Shown: piece after piece, positions 5,519-9,520 of the stretch
Numbering within the stretch: the stretch's first letter is position 1
Layout of the letters: every line of letters starts with the position of its first letter
Assembly (NCBI GenBank): GCA_035718085.1
Contig: DASTHS010000291.1
Location: forward strand, 1 to 9,520
Reading direction: 5' to 3'
From: DASTHS01 sp035718085
GTDB taxonomy: Bacteria > Actinomycetota > Acidimicrobiia > Acidimicrobiales > Palsa-688
DNA: 9,520 bases
The notes under the pieces: generated by a model
Databases searched by the model: none
Told to the model about the DNA's origin: nothing
What the model saw: only the letters and a program-made list of their open reading frames with translations
Made by a program: the position numbers and the translations under genes

Positions 5519-5842
5519 GTGATCAAGATCAACGCCATCACCGTGCCCGAGGACGCCGGCGACGAGCTGGCCCGCCGCTTCGCCGCCCGCGCCGGCGCCG
5601 TCGACGGCCAGCCCGGCTTCGAAGGCTTCGAGCTGCTGCGCCCGACCGACGACCGCCGCCAGTGGCTGGTGGTCACCCGCTGGGCCGACCAGGCGTCGTT
5701 CGACGCGTGGGTCGCCTCGCCGGCGTTCGGGCACGGCCATGCCGGCGCTGACCGTCCGAGCCCGCACGGCGGGCCGGTGTCGGTGGCGTCGGAGCTGTGG
5801 TCCTACGAGGTGGCTGGCGGTTCGGGGGGAGCTGCCGGGTAG
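5519..5842 (+). CDS. mhuD: MhuD-like haem-degrading monooxygenase (ABM fold)
   Basis: The 107-residue product, VIKINAITVPEDAGDELARR onward, closely follows Mycobacterium tuberculosis MhuD (Rv3592) as I remember it. Shared blocks include KINAI.VP..AG.EL..RFA.RA.AV, PGF.GF.LLRP, VVT.W and F.AW...PA followed by HAG. MhuD binds haem in a dimeric alpha/beta barrel and opens the ring to mycobilins, releasing iron. Its key residues appear kept: Asn5 (MhuD Asn7), Trp64 (Trp66), and a His in GHGHAG (His72 or His74, for His75). Length is that of the family. Starting at GTG 5513 would put the Asn at residue 7 exactly as in MhuD, but the strong GGAGG site favours 5519. It lies 31 bp from divergent rnz and 33 bp before a DoxX gene on the same strand, so a two-gene operon is likely. 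No siderophore or haem-import genes are nearby. Confidence 0.82.
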   Translation: MIKINAITVPEDAGDELARRFAARAGAVDGQPGFEGFELLRPTDDRRQWLVVTRWADQASFDAWVASPAFGHGHAGADRPSPHGGPVSVASELWSYEVAGGSGGAAG

Positions 5843-5862
5843 GACCCCCGAGATCGACTACC

Positions 5863-5868
5863 AGGAGG
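5863..5868 (+). promoter_or_regulatory. strong ribosome binding site of the second DoxX gene
   Basis: AGGAGG lies seven bases before ATG 5876, a near-ideal Shine-Dalgarno sequence. It fits the second gene of an operon translated independently of the first. Confidence 0.75.
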
Positions 5869-5875
5869 TTTTCCC

Positions 5876-6631
5876 ATGGGCATCGGACGACTCGCCCTCC
5901 GCGCCACCGTCGGTGGCCTCATGCTCGGCCACGGCCTGCAAAAGCTCAACGGCAGCTTCGACGGGCCGGGCCTCGAGGGCACGGCCCAGGTGATGGGGGC
6001 CATCGGCATGCACCCGGCCCAGCACCAGGCCAAGGCGGCGGCCATCTCGGAGACGGCCGGCGGGGCGTTGACCCTCGCCGGGCTGTTCAGCCCCCTCGGC
6101 CCGGCGATGATCATGGGCACCATGGCGGTGGCCATCTCGAAGGTGCACGCCCGCAACGGCGTGTGGGTGCAGAAGCAGGGCTACGAGTACAACGCCACCC
6201 TGATCGCGGCGGCGGCCGCCCTGGCCGAGCTCGGCCCCGGGCCGCTGTCGCTCGACGGCCTGCTGCGCCGGCAGCGCTCGGGCACCCCGTGGGCACTGCT
6301 GGCTGCAGGCCTCGGCGCCGGCGCCGCCTACGCGGCGATGGCCGTGTCCGACAAGATGGCGCCCGCCGCCCAGGGATCCGAGCCGACCGCCGCCGCCCCC
6401 GAGGCCACCGGCACGGTGGCGACCCCGCCCCCCGCTGGCAGCAGCGGTTCGGCCGGCAGCGGCTCGGCCGCCAGCGGGTCGGCTGGCAGCGGGTCGGCCG
6501 TCGGCGGGTCGACTGGCAGCGGGTCGGCTGGCAGCGGCAAGGGCGCGGCGTCGGCGGCTTCTGGGGCACCGGTTGCCCCCGACCTGCCGTCGGTGGCGTC
6601 GACCCCGACCGACACCCCGACCAAGGGCTGA
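5876..6631 (+). CDS. DoxX-family membrane protein (paralogue 2) with Gly/Ser/Ala-rich tail
   Basis: The 251-residue product has DoxX features: LGHGLQKLNG at about 17-26 (HG..K motif), helices at about 55-71, 74-90 and 107-122, the QGYEYNATL motif at 101-109, and a fifth hydrophobic helix at about 138-157. It aligns by eye with the 583-1089 product through most of its helical part, including LAELGPGPLSLDGL against LAALGPGAASVDHL, so the two are paralogues. Unlike that one it carries a tail of about 90 residues rich in Pro, Ala, Ser and Gly (160-251), with GSGSA-type pentapeptide repeats around 188-221. This looks like a flexible linker, possibly outside the membrane. Start and strong ribosome binding site are clear. 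It follows the MhuD-like gene by 33 bp, suggesting co-expression and a redox or haem-related role (inference). It ends at a hairpin shared with the convergent gene. Confidence 0.9.
   Translation: MGIGRLALRATVGGLMLGHGLQKLNGSFDGPGLEGTAQVMGAIGMHPAQHQAKAAAISETAGGALTLAGLFSPLGPAMIMGTMAVAISKVHARNGVWVQKQGYEYNATLIAAAAALAELGPGPLSLDGLLRRQRSGTPWALLAAGLGAGAAYAAMAVSDKMAPAAQGSEPTAAAPEATGTVATPPPAGSSGSAGSGSAASGSAGSGSAVGGSTGSGSAGSGKGAASAASGAPVAPDLPSVASTPTDTPTKG
6437..6538 (+). repeat. degenerate 15-bp repeat encoding GSGSA units
   Basis: Within the second DoxX gene, units close to GGCAGCGGGTCGGCT recur about six times with scattered changes (including GCAGC duplications and a GTCGGC variant), coding for Gly-Ser-Gly-Ser-Ala-like pentads. 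The third-position differences between copies suggest an old repeat rather than a recent expansion. Its copy number may vary between strains. Confidence 0.7.
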
Positions 6632-6639
6632 CCGGCGGG

Positions 6640-6673
6640 GGCCGGCCGGCGGGGTCAGCCCCGCCGGCCGGCC
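6640..6673. terminator. perfect 15-bp hairpin between convergent genes (bidirectional terminator)
   Basis: GGCCGGCCGGCGGGG (6640-6654) and CCCCGCCGGCCGGCC (6659-6673) are exact reverse complements around a TCAG loop. It begins nine bases after the DoxX stop codon and serves both directions. The stop codon of the minus-strand membrane protein (6655-6657) is inside the loop and its last five codons form one arm. There is no T-tract, as is common for actinomycete hairpin terminators. Confidence 0.7.
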
Positions 6674-7170
6674 GCTGACCCGGCGCGGCCGGCGCGAGCG
6701 GCGAGCGCCACCCGGGCTCCGTAGGCCAGGGCCGAGGCGGCGAAGAGCGCGCCGGTGATGACCAGCCAGCGGCCGAGGAACGGCGTGGGGGCCAGCCCGG
6801 TGGCCGCCCGGTAGGTGTCGGGGGCGAGGCGCAGCACCACGGGGAAGCTCACCATGAGCAGCACGGCGGAGAGCACCACGGGTACCCGCACGTGGTTGAC
6901 CCACGGCACGCGCCGACCGTCGCCGGCGGGTGCGGGCGCCGGGCGCCGGCCGGCTCGCAGCAGCCGGTCGCCCAGCGTGAACAGGGGGTAGATCACCAGG
7001 TCGTTGGCCACCAGGGCGACCACGAAATAGAGGCCGATCTGCCAGTGGTGGGGCACGGTGACCACCCGCGAGACGACGTAGCCGGCGAACGCGAAGCAGC
7101 CGAGCAGGCCCAGAAGGTGGATCGGCCCGTCGCCGTAGCGGCGGCCGAACGTGGCCAGGACCCGCTTCAT
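6655..7170 (-). CDS. four-helix membrane protein coupled to the molybdoprotein gene
   Basis: The 171-residue product begins MKRVLATFGRRYGDGPIHLL and has four membrane helices at about 17-37, 43-66, 95-115 and 132-157. The loop between helices 2 and 3 is rich in Pro, Ala and Arg. I do not recognise a named family. Recurrent-looking motifs are PHHWQIGLYFVVALVANDLV (40-59), then IYPLF, and PWVNHVRVP (89-97). The His residues at 18, 41, 42 and 93 could bind a cofactor, but this is speculation. The ATG at 7168-7170 overlaps the stop codon of the upstream gene in an ATGA arrangement, so translation is coupled and the two products probably work together, perhaps as an electron-transfer or anchoring subunit (inference). 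The frame is open ten codons further upstream, inside the preceding gene; that start is rejected because of the ATGA overlap. Its stop codon lies in the loop of the terminator hairpin. Confidence 0.85.
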   Translation of the reverse strand: MKRVLATFGRRYGDGPIHLLGLLGCFAFAGYVVSRVVTVPHHWQIGLYFVVALVANDLVIYPLFTLGDRLLRAGRRPAPAPAGDGRRVPWVNHVRVPVVLSAVLLMVSFPVVLRLAPDTYRAATGLAPTPFLGRWLVITGALFAASALAYGARVALAARAGRAGSAAGRRG

Positions 7171-8471
7171 GCGACCTGGAAGGTCAGCCCGCTGACCCAC
7201 TTGGTGTTGTGCACGCCGGGCAGGGCGGGCACGATCAGTCGCGCCGGGTAGCCGTGGTCGAGGCTCAGGTCGGCGCCGTTGACCCGGAGGGCCAGCAGCG
7301 ACCGGGGGTCGGTGGCCTCGGCCCGGTCGATGGTCGTGTGCCCGTAGGCGCCGTGCACCTCGAGCGAGTCGACCTCCAAGGTGTGGTGGCCCTCGCCGCC
7401 GACGAGGGCGGCCAGGTCGACGAGGCGCACCCCGGTCCAGGTCTGGGTGGTGGCCCAGCCCTCGACGCAGGCGATCGGCAGGCGCTGGGTCGACTGCGGC
7501 AGGGCCAGGAGGTCGGACCGGGTGAGGCTGCGGGTGCGGTCGGCGGCCCGCACCACCAGCCGGTAGCCGGCGCCGGTCTTCGAGCGGTCGATGCCGGCGG
7601 AGGCGGCGGGCTTGTTGATCTGGAAGTCGGTGGGCCCGCCGCCGTACGACCGGCCCCGCGGCGCCAGCAGGGCGACGGTGCGAGCGGGGCCGCCGATGCT
7701 CTCACCGGCGGTGAGCACCACGACGGCGGCCGACGACGCCGCCACCAGCGCCAGGGCCCCCCGCCGGCTGACGGTCGGCTCGGCCGGGTCGACCGGCACC
7801 AGGCCGTGCTCGTCCGGCGGCTCGGGGCGGGTCTCGGCCAGCGGGGTGGCCAGCTCGTCGCGCAGGCGCCGTGACCGCAGGGAGCGCACCATGACCGGGA
7901 GCTTCAGCACGACGTGGGCGACGAAGCCGGCCATGAACAGCCACGCCCCGAAGAAGTGGGCGTCGTAGAAGCTGAAGCTCCAGTCGTAGAAGTAGTCGAT
8001 GTTCAAGATGCCGGTGCCGAGCTGCAGCAGGATGCCGCCCACCAGCAGCGCCAGGCTGGCCCGCTCGAGCGCCTTGGCCGGCGACGGCAGCGGCGGCCAC
8101 TCGAAGAACTTCGGCATGACCGACCAGAGCTTGGCCAGCACGACCGGGGTGAGGGCCAGGCCGCCGATCACGTGGACGCCCTCGTTCAACTGGAACAGCC
8201 AGCTCGGCGCCGACGTCCAGTCGAAGAGGTAGAAGTTCAGGGCCCCGTGGGCGGGGGTCGGGTCGTTGTGGGGGAGCCGCGGGTTGTACGCGGCGTAGCT
8301 GACGAGCCCGGTGACGAACTCGAGGGGGATGCCGACGAGCAGCACCGACCCGAGCACCGACGTCAGCCACGGCCCGCGGATGGGGCTGCGGAACGACCGG
8401 GAGGTCACCGGCGGGGCGGGCAGCTTCACGCGGGGTGTTCGTCGCCGGGGCCCGCCCGAGATGGTGCCCAC
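7167..8471 (-). CDS. cytochrome-b-like membrane domain fused to a sulfite-oxidase-type molybdopterin domain
   Basis: The 434-residue protein has a four-helix membrane part (helices about 33-58, 98-118, 138-158 and 170-192) with His75, His100, His172 and His186 available as haem ligands. It resembles a cytochrome b561/YedZ type. A fifth, mildly hydrophobic segment (about 238-255) follows the twin-arginine motif VSRRGALALV (234-243). The C-terminal part (about 295-434) is an oxidoreductase molybdopterin domain: LPIACVEGWATTQTWTGVRL (331-350, Cys335 as the molybdenum ligand), DHGYPARLIVPALPG (405-419) and NTKWVSGLTF (422-431). It resembles an MsrP/MsrQ pair joined in reverse order. Five helices plus an internal Tat-like motif match Streptomyces Sco3746, a molybdoprotein integrated jointly by Sec and Tat. 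The catalytic domain should face outside; the substrate is unknown. The GTG at 8471 has TAGCCT six bases upstream, fitting a leaderless start. The gene is coupled by an ATGA overlap to the membrane protein downstream. Confidence 0.9.
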   Translation of the reverse strand: MGTISGGPRRRTPRVKLPAPPVTSRSFRSPIRGPWLTSVLGSVLLVGIPLEFVTGLVSYAAYNPRLPHNDPTPAHGALNFYLFDWTSAPSWLFQLNEGVHVIGGLALTPVVLAKLWSVMPKFFEWPPLPSPAKALERASLALLVGGILLQLGTGILNIDYFYDWSFSFYDAHFFGAWLFMAGFVAHVVLKLPVMVRSLRSRRLRDELATPLAETRPEPPDEHGLVPVDPAEPTVSRRGALALVAASSAAVVVLTAGESIGGPARTVALLAPRGRSYGGGPTDFQINKPAASAGIDRSKTGAGYRLVVRAADRTRSLTRSDLLALPQSTQRLPIACVEGWATTQTWTGVRLVDLAALVGGEGHHTLEVDSLEVHGAYGHTTIDRAEATDPRSLLALRVNGADLSLDHGYPARLIVPALPGVHNTKWVSGLTFQVA

Positions 8472-8477
8472 GGGCCG

Positions 8478-8483
8478 AGGCTA
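8478..8483 (-). promoter_or_regulatory. -10 element TAGCCT of the molybdoprotein fusion gene (leaderless)
   Basis: TAGCCT on the minus strand is followed by exactly six bases (CGGCCC) and the GTG at 8471. It shares its TA with the plus-strand -10 at 8482-8487, so the two promoters overlap at a CTAG core. Confidence 0.5.
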
Positions 8484-8487
8484 GGTT
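8482..8487 (+). promoter_or_regulatory. -10 element TAGGTT of the alpha/beta hydrolase gene (leaderless)
   Basis: TAGGTT is followed by exactly six bases (GCGGCC) and the ATG at 8494, with no Shine-Dalgarno sequence. It overlaps the opposing -10 element at 8478-8483 by two base pairs. Confidence 0.5.
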
Positions 8488-8493
8488 GCGGCC

Positions 8494-9273
8494 ATGGCCT
8501 CTGCGCCCCGGGCCGCCGGGCCGCCGCCGCCGGCGCTGTTCCTGACCGAGCCGGTGCGGGCTGCGGCCGAGTGGTCGGCGTTCGCCGCCGCCTTCCCGGT
8601 GCTGGCAGCCACGCTGCCCCGTGGCGACGGCCACCCGGTGCTGGTGCTGCCCGGCTTCATCGCCTCCGACCGCTCGACGGTGCCGCTGCGGCGGCTGCTG
8701 CGCCGCCTCGGGTACCACGTGCACGGCTGGCGCCTGGGCCGCAACCTCGGGCCGACCCCGGAGCTGGTGGGTGGCCTTGGCGACCGGTTCCGGGAGCTCG
8801 CCGACCGCCACGGCCGGCCCATCAGCCTGGTCGGGTGGAGCCTCGGGGGCGTCTATGCACGGGAGCTGGCCCGGCGGGCGCCCGGCGCCACCCGGGTGGT
8901 GGTGACCCTCGGTTCGCCGTTCCGCCTGCGCGACCCGCGCATGAGCAGCATCGGCGCTCTGTGGGCCGGCACCCCCGCCAGCCGGGCCCACCCGGCCCGC
9001 CATCTCGAGCCGGAGGAGCGGCGGCCCCGTCTGCCGGTCCCGGTGACCGCCGTCTACACCCGCGGCGACGGGGTGGTGCGCTGGCAGCTGTGCGTGGAGG
9101 ACGACGGCCCCCGCCACGAGAGCGTCGAGGTGCGCGGCAGCCACAGCGGCCTCGGCTGCAACATCCAGGCCGTGCGGGTCATCGCCGACCGCCTGGCCCA
9201 ACCGGAGGGCACCTGGGCTCCCTACCGCCAGGCCGGCGACGCCAGCGACCGGGGCGGCCGCCGCCCACGGTGA
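8494..9273 (+). CDS. alpha/beta hydrolase (lipase/esterase-like)
   Basis: The 259-residue product has the hydrolase fold: HPVLVLPGFIASDRSTVPLR (47-66) with the oxyanion-hole strand and PGF, a parallel strand YHVHGWRLGRNLGPTPELV (74-92), and the nucleophile elbow ISLVGWSLGGVYARELARR (110-128, Ser116). VVVTLGSPFR (135-144) follows, then the acid in VYTRGDGVVRW (Asp192) and the His in GSHSGLGCN (His217). The triad is therefore complete. The short loop between the strands and LGSPFR resemble bacterial proteins related to triacylglycerol lipases and PGAP1-like esterases. The N-terminal 45 residues are Ala/Pro-rich then amphipathic; I see no clear signal peptide, so it is probably cytoplasmic or membrane-associated. 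The substrate is unknown. It is divergent from the molybdoprotein gene and shares a compact promoter with it. ATG 8494 is chosen for the TAGGTT element six bases upstream. Confidence 0.9.
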   Translation: MASAPRAAGPPPPALFLTEPVRAAAEWSAFAAAFPVLAATLPRGDGHPVLVLPGFIASDRSTVPLRRLLRRLGYHVHGWRLGRNLGPTPELVGGLGDRFRELADRHGRPISLVGWSLGGVYARELARRAPGATRVVVTLGSPFRLRDPRMSSIGALWAGTPASRAHPARHLEPEERRPRLPVPVTAVYTRGDGVVRWQLCVEDDGPRHESVEVRGSHSGLGCNIQAVRVIADRLAQPEGTWAPYRQAGDASDRGGRRPR

Positions 9274-9290
9274 CCCCCCTGCCGCTCCGG

Positions 9291-9305
9291 GGCGCTCGGG
9301 GCGCC
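9291..9305. terminator. short hairpin between the hydrolase and EAL genes
   Basis: GGCGC, loop TCGGG and GCGCC form a 5-bp stem; a longer alternative pairs GGCGCT (9291-9296) with AGCGCC (9314-9319). It lies in the 49-bp gap between convergent genes, where a terminator is expected, but the stem is short and there is no T-tract. Confidence 0.3.
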
Positions 9306-9322
9306 ACGGGGACAGCGCCGGT

Positions 9323-9520
9323 TCAGGCCGCTCGCACCCGTCGGCGGTCGAGCCAGGCCTGGAAGGCGTCGGGTGCCATGGGCCGCCCGAGGTGCCACCC
9401 CTGGGACAGGTCGCAGCCGGCGGCGCGCAGGTACTCCCACGCCGCGGCCGTCTCGACGCCCTCCGCCACCACCGACAGGCCGAGGTTGCGGGCCAGGTCG
9501 ATGACGCTGCGCACGATGGC
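9323..9520 (-). CDS. EAL-domain protein, C-terminal 65 residues (runs off the right edge)
   Basis: The fragment reads AIVRSVIDLARNLGLSVVAE, then GVETAAAWEYLRAAGCDLSQ and GWHLGRPMAPDAFQAWLDRR, ending a few residues later. It is the end of an EAL domain, the cyclic-di-GMP phosphodiesterase fold. VVAEGVET carries a conserved glutamate used in catalysis, and GCDLSQGWHLGRPM corresponds to the usual GCD..QGY..GRPM close to the C-terminus. The EAL signature and most metal ligands lie outside the window. Domains further upstream, often GGDEF and PAS, cannot be seen. Activity therefore cannot be judged. The frame continues through position 9520, so the GTG at 9514 is not a start. It is convergent with the hydrolase gene. 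Confidence 0.88.
   Translation of the reverse strand, partial: AIVRSVIDLARNLGLSVVAEGVETAAAWEYLRAAGCDLSQGWHLGRPMAPDAFQAWLDRRRVRAA

Noticed and set aside
4690..5751. Plus-strand open frame of 353 codons opposite ribonuclease Z.
   Set aside because: It is antisense to a gene with complete metal-binding motifs, and the translation shows only composition bias.
6111..6569. Arg/Cys/Pro-rich minus-strand open frame (152 codons) opposite the second DoxX gene.
   Set aside because: It is the antisense of the GSGSA repeat and membrane helices, and its repeats (PTRCQ type) simply mirror the 15-bp unit.

Overview
The window is very GC-rich, with almost every third codon position G or C, and is densely coded on both strands. 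It carries about ten real genes plus two fragments at the edges. Codon use, gene families (AbiEi/DUF559 proteins, an MhuD-like haem oxygenase, a five-helix molybdoprotein of the Streptomyces Sco3746 type) and frequent leaderless-looking starts point to a high-GC actinomycete. Acidimicrobiia is my best guess, as an inference. I see no insertion sequence, phage gene, tRNA, rRNA or CRISPR array. This looks like chromosomal housekeeping and accessory DNA rather than an island.

Layout. 1-498 (-): N-terminal part of an alpha/beta hydrolase running off the left edge. 583-1089 (+): a DoxX-family membrane protein. 1225-2190 (+): an AbiEi-like winged-helix protein fused to a DUF559/Vsr-like nuclease fold. 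2191-2403: a gene-free stretch with two copies of a palindromic 27-bp unit and then a 21-bp tandem repeat. 2404-3684 (-): an acyl-CoA dehydrogenase with a good ribosome binding site and a LacI-type palindrome in its leader. 3772-4590 (+): a SirB1/transglutaminase-like protein. It runs tail to tail, with a 21-bp overlap, into 4570-5487 (-): ribonuclease Z. Divergent from rnz are 5519-5842 (+), an MhuD-like haem-degrading monooxygenase, and 5876-6631 (+), a second DoxX paralogue with a Gly/Ser/Ala-rich tail. These two probably form an operon. A perfect 15-bp hairpin separates them from a convergent, translationally coupled pair on the minus strand: 7167-8471, a cytochrome-b-like and molybdopterin oxidoreductase fusion, and 6655-7170, a four-helix membrane protein. 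8494-9273 (+) is an alpha/beta hydrolase divergent from the fusion. 9323-9520 (-) is the C-terminus of an EAL-domain protein.

How the genes relate. The strongest unit is the molybdoprotein fusion plus its coupled membrane partner, a likely membrane-anchored extracytoplasmic redox enzyme with internal haem. The MhuD-like and DoxX genes may act together in haem or redox homeostasis (inference). The other genes look like independent single-gene units.

The most striking pattern is regulatory. Several genes have a -10-like hexamer (TAnnnT or CAnnnT) exactly six bases before the start codon, as expected for leaderless mRNAs. At 8471-8494 two such elements on opposite strands share a CTAG core, making a compact bidirectional leaderless promoter. 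At the SirB1 gene the same geometry points to an ATC codon rather than the upstream GTG. I found no obvious new multi-gene defence or metabolic system.
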